Shown here: positions 17,417 to 25,846 of the stretch, piece by piece
How positions within the stretch are numbered: the stretch's first letter is position 1
Layout: the number at the start of each line of letters is the position of its first letter
Assembly (NCBI GenBank): GCA_938023905.1
Contig: CALJCO010000011.1
Coordinates: forward strand, 1 to 64,000
Length of the DNA stretch: 64,000 nt
Direction of reading: 5' to 3'
Source: an uncultured Collinsella sp.
GTDB taxonomy: Bacteria > Actinomycetota > Coriobacteriia > Coriobacteriales > Coriobacteriaceae
Position numbers and translations under genes: made by a program
The notes under the pieces: model-generated
Database searches by the model: none
Told to the model about the DNA's origin: nothing
The model's input: the letters and a program-made list of their open reading frames with translations, nothing else

Positions 17417-18121
17417 TTAGCGAACGGCTCGCTGCGATTTACGCCACAGCAGATACGAATAGACGTAGGCAGCTCCGGCTGAACCAAACGCCAGAACCGC
17501 AATCACCGCGGCAACGACTTCACTCGAAAGCACCGCACCTGCCACGCCCATCACAATCAGGCCAATACCCAGCACCATAAAGCAGGCGCCGCCAAAACGC
17601 TGCGTACGGCGCCAGTTCTCGGGATCGGCAAGCGCCCAAGGCGTCTTGATACCGAGCGTATAGTTCTGCTTCACACGCGGCAAGTAGTTGCCTACGCCGA
17701 TGAACAGCAAACCGATAGCACCGGAAATCAGCACGTTGACCGAACCGACCGCCGGCACCACGCCCCAGACCGTAAGCTCTCCCAGCCAGCTTATGGCGCA
17801 CATGAACAAGGTGAAGGCGATTACGAAGCCCTGATAGAACTTGCCCGAGGTTCGATATGCCTCACCTTTGGGATCGATGCGCGGCACCACGCAGAACATT
17901 GCGAGAAGCGCCAGAGGCAGCACGCCGAGCGCGGAGGCCATCCAGCTAGGACCCCAACCATCGACGGCGCCGTTCGCGCCCCAGTGCGTGGGAATCTGCG
18001 CAGGCAAGCTCGGCATCACCATGAGGTGCGCTACGACATTGGCGACGCACAGAGCGACCAGCGCAATCCACACGCGCGACGATACCCCCGTGGGGTGAAT
18101 GCCCTTGTTTTCGTTATTCAT
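17417..18121 (-). CDS. sdpI: SdpI-like membrane immunity/signal protein
   Basis: The protein of 234 residues has about six membrane segments and the SdpI signatures PAQIPTHWGANGAVDGWG (DUF1648 domain) and VGNYLPRVKQNYTLGIKTPWAL. In Bacillus, SdpI protects against the SdpC toxin and sequesters the SdpR repressor at the membrane. The start ATG at 18121 overlaps the stop of the upstream sdpR gene by eight bases (ATGAATAA), indicating translational coupling. No sdpABC toxin genes are in the window, so it may sense a foreign toxin or serve envelope stress. Confidence 0.85.
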   Translation of the reverse strand: MNNENKGIHPTGVSSRVWIALVALCVANVVAHLMVMPSLPAQIPTHWGANGAVDGWGPSWMASALGVLPLALLAMFCVVPRIDPKGEAYRTSGKFYQGFVIAFTLFMCAISWLGELTVWGVVPAVGSVNVLISGAIGLLFIGVGNYLPRVKQNYTLGIKTPWALADPENWRRTQRFGGACFMVLGIGLIVMGVAGAVLSSEVVAAVIAVLAFGSAGAAYVYSYLLWRKSQRAVR

Positions 18122-18392
18122 CCTTATCACCTTCAGTGTTTGTAAAGCCCATAAACCAGCCAATTAAATCCTGCATGACGGTGGTGTTTAAGCTGTATAC
18201 GATGTTTTGGCCATGGCGCTCGTCGGTCACCAACCCGGCATTTTTGAGCGTCGCCAAGTGATGGCTTAGCGACGGCTTACTGATATCGAAATGCTCGGCA
18301 AGCTCCCCCGCCGTGCAATTGCCCTCGCGCAGCAACTCCAAAATGCGCCGTCGCGTTGGATCGGCAAGCGCCTTAAAACCCTCTCCCGGCAT
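18114..18392 (-). CDS. sdpR: ArsR-family autorepressor, SdpR-like
   Basis: The protein of 92 residues is a winged-helix repressor: KALADPTRRRILELLREG, then FDISKPSLSHHLATLKNAGL as recognition helix, and a wing ending in GQNIVYSLNTT. No metal-binding Cys pair is present, which fits the SdpR group rather than metal sensors. The start ATG at 18392 follows AGGAGG. It overlaps sdpI, and a promoter with a palindromic TTAGAC-type operator lies immediately upstream, so autoregulation is likely. Confidence 0.88.
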   Translation of the reverse strand: MPGEGFKALADPTRRRILELLREGNCTAGELAEHFDISKPSLSHHLATLKNAGLVTDERHGQNIVYSLNTTVMQDLIGWFMGFTNTEGDKDE

Positions 18393-18426
18393 AAGACCTC
18401 CTCTCATCATCTCTCATGACGCGCAC

Positions 18427-18465
18427 ACTATACTCGATATTTAGATGTTTGTCTAACTGTCTAAT
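18427..18465 (-). promoter_or_regulatory. sdpR promoter with overlapping operator
   Basis: On the minus strand TTAGAC (18451-18456) and TATAGT (18427-18432) are separated by 18 bases. Around the -35 lies TTAGACAGTTAGACAAACAT then CTAA, with TTAGA...TCTAA symmetry and a direct TTAGACA repeat. This is a likely ArsR-family binding site. Confidence 0.6.
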
Positions 18466-18472
18466 CTTGTAC

Positions 18473-18630
18473 TCAAAAAAATAGCCGCCTCCGCGTAATG
18501 CGAAGACGGCCACTTCTCACGCCATAAACGTGTTTCGGAGTTGGCCAACCCGCTGCAACGGGTGCCATCTGCTTCATCTTATGCGAATCCCTGCCTCATT
18601 TCAACAAGCCCCTAGGGCTCAAATGGAATC
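18473..18630 (-). ncRNA. Candidate small RNA ending in an intrinsic terminator
   Basis: On the minus strand GGCCGTCTTCGC-ATTAC-GCGGAGGCGGC (18484-18511) is followed by seven T residues, but no minus-strand gene lies upstream. The preceding 130 bases can form CATTT..AGCCC/GGGCT..AAATG and ACCCG-TTGCAG-CGGGT hairpins. A weak TATTAT -10 lies at 18634-18639. It matches no RNA family I recognise. Confidence 0.35.
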
Positions 18631-18690
18631 GCGATAATACCTATAATGGCGATAGCTAAAACACGACCGCTTCCCCATCGGAGGATGTCT

Positions 18691-19482
18691 ATGACCGAAA
18701 CTGCTGCACTCGTCGAGACACGCGACACCAAGCTCGAAATCATCATGGGCCGCGAGGCACTCGACAAGCTCGCCAACGCCACGGTGCTGATACTCGGCTG
18801 CGGAGGCGTGGGCTCTAGCTGCTGCGAGGCACTTGCCCGCGGCGGCATCGGGCATTTTGTAATTCTGGACAAGGACACCATCGCGCCCAGCAATATCAAT
18901 CGCCAGGCCATCGCCTTTCATAGCACCATCGGCAAGCGCAAGGTTGACGTGATGGAAGCCATGATCCACGACATCAATCCCGCCGCCAGCGTTATCAAGC
19001 GCACCGAATACCTGCTGAGCGACTACATCGATGAGTTCTTCGCGAGCGTTTTGGAGCAGACGGGTGGCAAGCTCGACTACGTCGTCGACGCCATCGACAC
19101 CATCTCGGCCAAGCTCACCATTGCCAAATATGCTCAGGACCACAACATTCGTTTGGTTAGTTCCATGGGCGGGGCCAACAAGCTCCATCCCGAGTGTCTC
19201 CGCTTTGCCGACATCTTCGATACGGTACGTGACCCTATGAGCCGCATTATGCGCAAAGAATGTAAGAAGCGCGGAATCAAGAGCCTACACGTACTGTTTA
19301 GCTGCGAGGAATCGGTTAAGACACAGCCCCGCGATCCTTCCAACATCCACGAGCGCACCGAGCTGGGAACTGCCAGTTTTATGCCGCCCATCATGGGCCA
19401 GATGATCGCCGGCGAGGTTATCCGTCAGATCAGTGGCCGCGGCACCGAGCGCGTGCGCGCCGATGGCCAGCGCCTAGACTAG
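18691..19482 (+). CDS. tcdA: tRNA threonylcarbamoyladenosine dehydratase (ThiF/E1-like)
   Basis: The protein of 263 residues is an E1-like adenylating enzyme with GCGGVGSS (36-43), SNINRQ and VDAIDTISAK motifs and late Cys residues (RKECKKRG, SCEES). It matches TcdA/CsdL, which cyclises t6A to ct6A at tRNA position 37 using ATP. Start: GGAGG six bases before ATG at 18691 inside a longer frame from 18646. A TATAAT box lies at 18642-18647. The TatD nuclease gene follows after 14 bases. Confidence 0.9.
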   Translation: MTETAALVETRDTKLEIIMGREALDKLANATVLILGCGGVGSSCCEALARGGIGHFVILDKDTIAPSNINRQAIAFHSTIGKRKVDVMEAMIHDINPAASVIKRTEYLLSDYIDEFFASVLEQTGGKLDYVVDAIDTISAKLTIAKYAQDHNIRLVSSMGGANKLHPECLRFADIFDTVRDPMSRIMRKECKKRGIKSLHVLFSCEESVKTQPRDPSNIHERTELGTASFMPPIMGQMIAGEVIRQISGRGTERVRADGQRLD

Positions 19483-19496
19483 CGGAGCGCGCCGAG

Positions 19497-20279
19497 ATGG
19501 AGCCCCGGTTATTTGATGCACACTGCCATCTTGATCTAATGGCTCACCCGGACGCCGTTGCCGATGAGGCAACGGCGCTGGGCCTGATTCTATTTGACTG
19601 CGGCGTCGATCCGCACGACTTTGCACGCGCCAAGAAGCGCGCCTGCGGCCGTTCAAATATCTTTGCCGGCATCGGCCTCCATCCCTGGTGGCTCGCCGAC
19701 GGACGATGTGGCAACGCTGAAATCAATCTGCTTTGCGAAGTTGCTGCACAAGAACGCTTGATCGGCGAGGTCGGGCTCGACTTTTCCGCTCGTTTTGCCG
19801 GAAGCGAGCCGCTACAAGTACAGGCATTTGACCGGCTCTGCGATGCACTCGCGCAGCACCCTCTTGCCGGGCGCGTGATATCAATTCACGCTGTTCGTTC
19901 GGCAGGAACCGTACTGAACGTCCTCGAATCGCATGGACCACTCATCCCAAACTCCGACTCCCCCGTTATCATCTTCCACTGGTTTAGCGGTACTTCGGAC
20001 GAACTCGCCCGCGCGCGTAATGCGGGCTGTTATTTTTCCGTCAACGAACGCATGCTCGCGTCCAAACGAGGACGCGAATACGCACGACAGATTCCACTCG
20101 ACCGTCTACTGCTCGAGACCGATGCGCCGGCCGAGCCAAACACAGAAACAAGCGCGCAGTCGCTCATCAAATCGCTCGCAAGGACCTCGATGCGCATTGC
20201 CTCACTCAAAAACTGTGACGCAAAGCGCATCGAGTCGGTAGTTTTAGCAAATGCGCACTCTGTTTTTGACCTTCGCTAA
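19497..20279 (+). CDS. TatD family metal-dependent hydrolase
   Basis: The protein of 260 residues shows the TIM-barrel TatD landmarks: DAHCHLD at the N-terminus, GIGLHPWW, GEVGLDFS, SIHAVRS, FHWFSGT and LETDAP. These residues bind two divalent metals in deoxyribonucleases of this family. It is 14 bases behind tcdA on the same strand, as in many genomes, so the two probably form an operon. The family acts on DNA ends or D-aminoacyl-tRNA; the substrate here is unknown. Confidence 0.88.
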   Translation: MEPRLFDAHCHLDLMAHPDAVADEATALGLILFDCGVDPHDFARAKKRACGRSNIFAGIGLHPWWLADGRCGNAEINLLCEVAAQERLIGEVGLDFSARFAGSEPLQVQAFDRLCDALAQHPLAGRVISIHAVRSAGTVLNVLESHGPLIPNSDSPVIIFHWFSGTSDELARARNAGCYFSVNERMLASKRGREYARQIPLDRLLLETDAPAEPNTETSAQSLIKSLARTSMRIASLKNCDAKRIESVVLANAHSVFDLR

Positions 20280-20360
20280 CCACTGTGGGCAAAAATGCCA
20301 AGGGACATGCGAATCGCACAACGCAGTCCCTATTTTGGAAGGCAGTACAATTCGGCAGCA

Positions 20361-21878
20361 TTACACCAATTCGTGCATGAGATCACGGTTGCGTGCATAC
20401 AATTCGTCAAAGATATGACGACGCGACGCATATAGCTCGTGGGCAGCCATATCGGGCACGATTGTTTGTGCAACGCCAAGGACTTGGGCGAGTTCATCCC
20501 ATGATGCATAGGCGCCACCTGCGAGAGCTGCCATGATGGCATCACCGAAGCATGCGCCCACCGTAACCTTGGCAACCGAGACCTCGCGCCCGCATACGTC
20601 GGCGATAGCCTGCATCCAAACTGGATTCTTGGTTCCACCTCCGACAAGCATAATGCGCCCAATTGGCAGTCCATGCTCTCGCTCGATAATGTCGACATGG
20701 GATGCAACGGTATACGCGACGCCTTCCAAGGCGGCGCGAACCATATGGGCTCGCGTATGCCTTCCGGTCAGGCCAAAGAAGACGCCACGTGCCTCGGGAT
20801 CGTTGAGCGGAGTACGCTCCCCCGCAAAGTACGGCAGGCACAGGAGCCCATCGGCACCCGGCGCCACATCGGCGGCATCATGCGCCATGACCGAATATGC
20901 ATCGGGGCCACCGTGGCCCTCGGCCTCCACGGCGTCGCGATACAGCTCTTGGCGCAGCCACGATGTGAGTGCACCCGCCGTATTGGTCCCCGCGCAGATC
21001 CCGTAAGTTCCGGGAATGATAAACGTCCCTGGCCACAGGCGGGCATCATCGACCATATGATCAGCTAGGTAGATGAAATACGCCGTGCTCCCCAACTGAA
21101 CCATCATATCGCCGGGACGAAATACACCCGTCGAAATGGCCTCGGCACCAGAGTCGCCCGTTCCCACTAAGACAGGTGTCCCTGCCGCGAGCCCTGTCGC
21201 CTCAGCCGCGCGCTGCGTAATCACCCCGGCAATATCGGTAGCCGACATTACCTCCGTCATCTGGTCAGGCCGGCAGAAACGAGCACATTCCCGAGCATCA
21301 ACCCTCCAAGTGTAGCGGTCGTATAGGGGAAGAAAATCCTCCGCCAAGTAACGGTCCACCGTAAAACGCCCCGTCAACTTTGCGCATAGAAACGATGATG
21401 CCGTCAGGAACTTCGCGGCACGTTCGTGCACCTCGGGCATATTCTCCTTAAACCATAAGATCTTGGGAGCAATATCTGATGAGCAGGGATCGTGCCCGAA
21501 AAGTTCGCGTGCGCGACCTGACCCATATTCGGAAAGGAGCTCGTCAATCTGCGGCTTCGAACGTGCATCGACTCCATACAAAATCGCGGGCGCCAGCGCG
21601 TTGCACTCGGTATCGACCGGCACACAGTCGCAACCCAATGCGGAAAGGCCCACGCATCCGATCTGCGCCGCGTTAACCCCCGATCGCATCACCAGCTCGC
21701 GCGACAAGCGGCAAAAATCGCCCCACCAAACTGCCTCAGCATCATGCTGGTACCATCCATCACACGGGTTGTCCGTCTCATGTCCACAAGAGGCTTGGCA
21801 AACGATGTTGCATCGATCATCGATTAAAACGCCTTTAGAGGCGCTTGTCCCAATATCAATACCCAGATAGAGCGCCAT
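20361..21878 (-). CDS. FGGY-family carbohydrate kinase (xylulokinase-like)
   Basis: The protein of 505 residues is an actin-fold sugar kinase: LGIDIGTSASKG (phosphate 1), VGTGDSGAEAISTGV, LPYFAGERTPLNDPEARG and LVGGGTKNPVWMQ (adenosine). The catalytic Asp lies in GTGDSGAEA or an equivalent segment. It resembles xylulokinases, but the 11-gene catabolic context suggests a less common ketose. It is the last gene of the locus, seven bases behind the BtpA/SgcQ gene. The start has GGAG at nine bases. Confidence 0.87.
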   Translation of the reverse strand: MALYLGIDIGTSASKGVLIDDRCNIVCQASCGHETDNPCDGWYQHDAEAVWWGDFCRLSRELVMRSGVNAAQIGCVGLSALGCDCVPVDTECNALAPAILYGVDARSKPQIDELLSEYGSGRARELFGHDPCSSDIAPKILWFKENMPEVHERAAKFLTASSFLCAKLTGRFTVDRYLAEDFLPLYDRYTWRVDARECARFCRPDQMTEVMSATDIAGVITQRAAEATGLAAGTPVLVGTGDSGAEAISTGVFRPGDMMVQLGSTAYFIYLADHMVDDARLWPGTFIIPGTYGICAGTNTAGALTSWLRQELYRDAVEAEGHGGPDAYSVMAHDAADVAPGADGLLCLPYFAGERTPLNDPEARGVFFGLTGRHTRAHMVRAALEGVAYTVASHVDIIEREHGLPIGRIMLVGGGTKNPVWMQAIADVCGREVSVAKVTVGACFGDAIMAALAGGAYASWDELAQVLGVAQTIVPDMAAHELYASRRHIFDELYARNRDLMHELV

Positions 21879-21884
21879 AGGTGC

Positions 21885-22694
21885 CTACTCCCCTCGCGCC
21901 GTACGAGCGGCAGCCATAAAACGAACCACCCGCTCAACATCAACCGGGGCATCCAGCTTTCCGTCGCGCTTTAAGCACGTGCCGACAAACGCGCCATCGT
22001 AGTGAGCAAATACGTCAGCCACGGTATTTTCGCGACAACCGGTGCCACATACCACGGGCACTTCGCCAACACGCTCGCGGACCTCGTCGGCAAGCTCGCC
22101 CGAAGCGCCACGACCGGCAGCCGAACCGCCGATGACTATCGCATCCGGTAGGCAATTAAAGAGAAGTGAATCGGCAATGTCCGCGGTCGTGCGGTCGTTG
22201 AGATAAACCTCGCCCTCGCTCGTGATGAAGTGAAAAAGCTTGAGGTCGTCCAAGCGCAGCGCCGCCTTGCGACGCATGGTGTGAGCGAAATCTCGGTTAA
22301 TCAGCCCGAGATCACCGGCCCAGGCACCGCAAAAATTGCAGCGCGTGAACTGCGCATCGACGGCAGCGCACAGCTCGATTGTGGCATCACCATCGTAAAT
22401 TGCCTCAGCTCCCCAAGGAGTCGACAGATCATGGGACAGAGCCCCGATTACATAGCCCATCGATGCAAGGGTTGAGGGAGAAACATGCTGCTCATAGGGC
22501 ATCGAGAGCTCATTGGTAATCAAAATGCCATCGACACCGCCCTGCTGCAACGCCTCGAGATCGCGCTTGGCGGCTTCCACGACCTGCGATACGCTTCCGC
22601 CCGGGTAATACAGCGGATCGCCCGGCAGAGGACGCAGGTGCAGCATTCCGATAACCGGCTTTTCGTTCTTGAACATCGAAGTTAGAAACGACAT
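21885..22694 (-). CDS. BtpA/SgcQ family protein
   Basis: The protein of 269 residues matches the BtpA/SgcQ family (PF03437): PVIGMLHLRPLPGDP, GVDGILITNE, AIVIGGSAAGRGASG and AFVGTCLKRDG. It is predicted to be a TIM-barrel enzyme. In E. coli, SgcQ is in a sugar-utilisation cluster of unknown reaction; BtpA was linked to photosystem I stability in cyanobacteria. Here the kinase and epimerase neighbours support a sugar-phosphate aldolase or epimerase role (inference). The start is ATG at 22694 behind AAGGAG. Confidence 0.85.
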   Translation of the reverse strand: MSFLTSMFKNEKPVIGMLHLRPLPGDPLYYPGGSVSQVVEAAKRDLEALQQGGVDGILITNELSMPYEQHVSPSTLASMGYVIGALSHDLSTPWGAEAIYDGDATIELCAAVDAQFTRCNFCGAWAGDLGLINRDFAHTMRRKAALRLDDLKLFHFITSEGEVYLNDRTTADIADSLLFNCLPDAIVIGGSAAGRGASGELADEVRERVGEVPVVCGTGCRENTVADVFAHYDGAFVGTCLKRDGKLDAPVDVERVVRFMAAARTARGE

Positions 22695-22727
22695 AACGTG
22701 CTCCTTCATAGGGTTATTGCAGGGACG

Positions 22728-23162
22728 TTACTCCCCCAGCACCTCGACGTACACTTTTCGCTTCTGCGGACCGTCAAACTCCGCAAGATAGATGTTCTGG
22801 GCACTTCCGCACACGATGTGGCCATCTTGGACGGGAAAGAAGCAACTGTTTCCACAAATCATGCTCTTGATATGCCCACAGGAGTTGTTACCGGTGGCTC
22901 CATAGCTCGGCAGGAAGTGTGCATGCGCATAGGGGGCATCGAGTGGGGCGATGCGATCAAGCGTCTCCATAAGATCCGTCTCCACGCAGGGAAGCCCCTC
23001 GTTTACCACGATTCCGCAGGTCGTATGCGACAAAATAATCGCCGCCAAGCCATTGGTCACCGAGCTGCGTTCGATGGCAGCGTGCACGTCCTCGGTAATA
23101 TCGATGAACTGGTCCGGAGCAGTCGATAGATAGCTCAATGTCTCGAGCGTCACCATGTTCAC
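22728..23162 (-). CDS. YjbQ family protein (UPF0047)
   Basis: The protein of 144 residues has the family core: ITEDVHAAIERS, AAIILSHTTCGIVVNEG, AHAHFLPSYGATGNNSCGHIKSMI and a C-terminal QNIYLAEFDGPQKRKVYVEV. Conserved His residues suggest a metal site. YjbQ proteins have weak thiamine-phosphate synthase activity in E. coli, but their real role is open. GTG at 23162 overlaps the upstream stop as GTGA; ATG at 23156 is the alternative. Its place inside a catabolic operon hints at a metabolic reaction. Confidence 0.85.
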   Translation of the reverse strand: MNMVTLETLSYLSTAPDQFIDITEDVHAAIERSSVTNGLAAIILSHTTCGIVVNEGLPCVETDLMETLDRIAPLDAPYAHAHFLPSYGATGNNSCGHIKSMICGNSCFFPVQDGHIVCGSAQNIYLAEFDGPQKRKVYVEVLGE

Positions 23163-24019
23163 TCATCCCCTTCAAGAAAACGCAGGGCATTACCCCAGTA
23201 GAGCCTTTCTCGCGCATCATCGCGCATGGGCACGGTATCGAGCGCCCGCTTGAGTTTGAATGCACGGAAGCGCGGCGTATTGCTGGCGAACATCACTTGG
23301 TGCGATAGCGCGCGCTCATACCACAGCGGCCCCATATCGACCGTGAAAAGACGCTGCATCATCTCCTCGGGCGAATCGATGTAAGTGATAGAGGTGTCCG
23401 CGTAGCAGTTGGGATACTTGAGCAGCATCGCCACGGTCTCGCGCACCCAGGGCCAGCCAAAATGGGTCAAACTAAAACGCACATTTGGATGCGTTGCGAT
23501 TGTGTGCTCAAATGCAAGCGGGTTACTGCGCGAGAGCTCTGCGCCCGGCTCCCAAGACATACCGGCATGGAAAACCACCGGCTTGTTATAGCGCTCGCAC
23601 AGTTCGTAAAGCGGCTCGGCCACAGCATCATCGGGGGCAAAACCCTGCTTTGCAGGATGCAGGCAAAGCCCCTTTGCCCCCAACTCGGTAAAGGCGCGCT
23701 CCAATTCGTCTGCGGCACCGCTCACCTGCGGGTCTACGCTCGCAAATCCCCACAGACGATCGGGATGTGCGGCAACCAGCATGGCAATCTGGTCATTGGT
23801 GCCAAAGTGCCCTCCGCATGCCGTGGTTACATCGAGCGGCATGAGCACGCTCTTCTGCACATCGCAGACGTCCATCTCGACTTGAAGCTCATCCCAATCC
23901 ATGGGGCCCATATGCCCCATACCAAATTCTCGTGACCAAAAACCGAATCCATCAGGCTCATCACCCGGCGTACAGATCTCGCCGTAGAGCATAGGATGGA
24001 CCAACATGTCGATAACCAT
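23159..24019 (-). CDS. Amidohydrolase_2 family protein with altered metal ligands
   Basis: The protein of 286 residues is an amidohydrolase-2 TIM barrel: FASVDPQ, GLCLHPAKQGF, VVFHAGMSWEP, RFSLTHFGWPW and MFASNTPRF. The usual N-terminal DxHxH is reduced to one His (MVIDMLVHPML), and the usual final Asp of the SD/P motif is Asn (ASNTPR). Metal binding is thus weaker or mononuclear. The family includes decarboxylases and lactonases. The start ATG at 24019 follows AAGGAG; the stop overlaps the start of the YjbQ gene. Confidence 0.82.
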   Translation of the reverse strand: MVIDMLVHPMLYGEICTPGDEPDGFGFWSREFGMGHMGPMDWDELQVEMDVCDVQKSVLMPLDVTTACGGHFGTNDQIAMLVAAHPDRLWGFASVDPQVSGAADELERAFTELGAKGLCLHPAKQGFAPDDAVAEPLYELCERYNKPVVFHAGMSWEPGAELSRSNPLAFEHTIATHPNVRFSLTHFGWPWVRETVAMLLKYPNCYADTSITYIDSPEEMMQRLFTVDMGPLWYERALSHQVMFASNTPRFRAFKLKRALDTVPMRDDARERLYWGNALRFLEGDE

Positions 24020-24046
24020 TTCGTACTCCTTTCCAGGCATTTGACC

Positions 24047-24847
24047 CTAGTACGGCTCAAACGAACCGATCACTCGGGACGACAGCTCAGCGCCCGCCTT
24101 CATACACGCCGGAATATCAAGGCCATCGATCACGCCCTTGGTAAACCCGGCGATATACGAGTCGCCGGCACCCACGGTATTAACGACCTTCTCCGCCGGC
24201 ACGATCCCGCACTCATAGAAGCGCTCACCGTCATAGGCAATGCTTCCCTTCTCGCCAAGCGTGGCAACCGCAACGCGCGGCCCCAATTCCTGCGCGTGAC
24301 GTACCCAGTCCCGCAGCTCCGGAGTGTCATCTTCAAACGACATAAATGCGTAGTCAACGTAGGGAAAATGATTCTCGCAGGCATATTCGGGATCCTGGCT
24401 GAACACCGAGAAGTCCATAACCACCGTCTTGCCCGCATCATGCCACTCGGGCAGGAGGTCCAAACAATTGCCAAACAGGTCGGTATGAATGATGTCATGC
24501 TCTAGGATAAACGCCCGGTCATCTTCATTCGGACGATATGTCTCCATTACGCCATCGATTGCCTCGAGATGCACGCGATCGACGCCGTCTTTCAATGCCA
24601 TGAGCATCACCGAGGTGTCGCCATCCTCCACCCGCAGATGAGAGATATCAAACCCCTCGGCGGCCAGCGCCTCTCTCATCTTGTCTCCGTACTCGTCCTT
24701 GCCGACAACCGACACGGCGGATACCGAAACGCCCATTCGTGCAAGATGGATACCCCAGTCAATGCCATTACCAGTCGGATAGAACACGCCGATGTTTTGA
24801 TAGACGTCCGCACAGCAAAAACCAGCCGCACACGCTTTAATACCCAT
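24047..24847 (-). CDS. PfkB family kinase, fructoselysine 6-kinase-like (second copy)
   Basis: The protein of 266 residues is a ribokinase-fold sugar kinase with a short lid and the anion-hole motif NTVGAGDSYIAGF near the C-terminus (catalytic Asp). It resembles FrlD but differs from the paralogue at 24969-25832, so the two kinases probably use different substrates or steps. The start ATG at 24847 follows GGAG. A terminator (24865-24898) separates it from the first kinase; the five genes from here to 20361 may be a second transcriptional unit. Confidence 0.85.
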   Translation of the reverse strand: MGIKACAAGFCCADVYQNIGVFYPTGNGIDWGIHLARMGVSVSAVSVVGKDEYGDKMREALAAEGFDISHLRVEDGDTSVMLMALKDGVDRVHLEAIDGVMETYRPNEDDRAFILEHDIIHTDLFGNCLDLLPEWHDAGKTVVMDFSVFSQDPEYACENHFPYVDYAFMSFEDDTPELRDWVRHAQELGPRVAVATLGEKGSIAYDGERFYECGIVPAEKVVNTVGAGDSYIAGFTKGVIDGLDIPACMKAGAELSSRVIGSFEPY

Positions 24848-24864
24848 GGTCTTCTCCAATGTTC

Positions 24865-24898
24865 AAAAGGGGACCCACCACATGGCGAGCCCCCTTTT
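24865..24898 (-). terminator. Terminator between the two PfkB kinases
   Basis: AAAAGGGG (24865-24872) and CCCCTTTT (24891-24898) are joined by a GC-rich inner stem. The minus strand reads TTTTG behind it. It divides the locus into an upstream frl-like unit and a downstream unit. Confidence 0.7.
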
Positions 24899-24968
24899 CG
24901 CGTTTCGCTTATTGTTTTGCATCGGCTGTCCAAGGCCTCATAGCCAGACCGCCGTACGCTTTCTTAAG

Positions 24969-25832
24969 CTATTCGACGATTGGTGCTCCGTGGCCCCAAG
25001 AACCTTCCATGCCGCACACGGTCGAGGCAAACCCGGCAGCAAAGTCGAGCGCGCGCTCGATGGCCTCGGCGCCACCCTCACCACGCTTGGCGAAATCGAG
25101 ATAGCACATCAAAAACGAGGTGAGGAACGAGTCGCCCGCCCCCATGGTGTCCTTCATGTCCGTTACCGGTTTAGCCAGCTGGCGGTAATAACGCTCGCCG
25201 TCGTAAGCGATGCAGCCCTCGGCGCCCGCCGTAGCCGACACAAAACGCGGACCCAGATCCTTCACCCATGCCAGACGCTCGCGAATCTCGTCCTCACTCG
25301 CGGCATCCGCCGCACTAAAGAAAGCAAAATCGACATAGGGCGCAATCTGCTCGTAGTACTCGTCGGTGGAGTCGTCCGAAAAGTCAAAAGAGACCGTGAC
25401 GCCCGCAGCCTTCAACTTGGGCAGCTCGCGCTCGGTGAAGCAATAGTTGCCCGAATGAACCACATCGAACTGCTTCATGTACGAAAGGTCAAAGCGATCG
25501 AGAACATAGCGCGCATCGCCACGGATACCGCCCTCGTTGGAGCCGAGGAAGACACGGTCACCGTCAACGACGGTCACGCGAGCCGCTCCGTTCTCGCCAA
25601 TCATCTGCTCGCACTTGTCAAGCTCGATACCCTCATCCTCGAGGCTTGTAATGACATGCTCGGCAGCGGCGTCATTGCCAAAAATGCCCATGTATGCAGA
25701 GCGTGCGGCACCGCATTTCTTGGCATAAACGGCGAAGTTCACCGCATTGCCGCCGGGATACATGGTGTGGATATGCTCGTAGCGATCGACGACGTTGTCG
25801 CCAAATCCGAGCGCGTTAACGTTAAATGCCAT
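24969..25832 (-). CDS. PfkB family kinase, fructoselysine 6-kinase-like (FrlD homologue)
   Basis: The protein of 287 residues is a ribokinase-fold kinase: YPGGNAVNFAVYAKKCG (sugar site), VSFDFSDDSTDEYYEQI and KDTMGAGDSFLTSF (catalytic Asp). The order FrlC-FrlB-FrlD around it matches the fructoselysine loci of enterobacteria, in which this kinase forms the 6-phosphate before the deglycase acts. The start follows AAGGGG. It is 14 bases behind the SIS deglycase gene. Confidence 0.87.
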   Translation of the reverse strand: MAFNVNALGFGDNVVDRYEHIHTMYPGGNAVNFAVYAKKCGAARSAYMGIFGNDAAAEHVITSLEDEGIELDKCEQMIGENGAARVTVVDGDRVFLGSNEGGIRGDARYVLDRFDLSYMKQFDVVHSGNYCFTERELPKLKAAGVTVSFDFSDDSTDEYYEQIAPYVDFAFFSAADAASEDEIRERLAWVKDLGPRFVSATAGAEGCIAYDGERYYRQLAKPVTDMKDTMGAGDSFLTSFLMCYLDFAKRGEGGAEAIERALDFAAGFASTVCGMEGSWGHGAPIVE

Positions 25833-25846
25833 GGCCTTTGCCCCTT

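Noticed and set aside
18530..18610. Possible tRNA or T-box element between sdpR and tcdA
   Set aside because: No tRNA T-arm GTTCGA-type sequence and no cloverleaf can be formed; the GGCACCCG segment lacks the T-box AGGGTGGNACCGCG.
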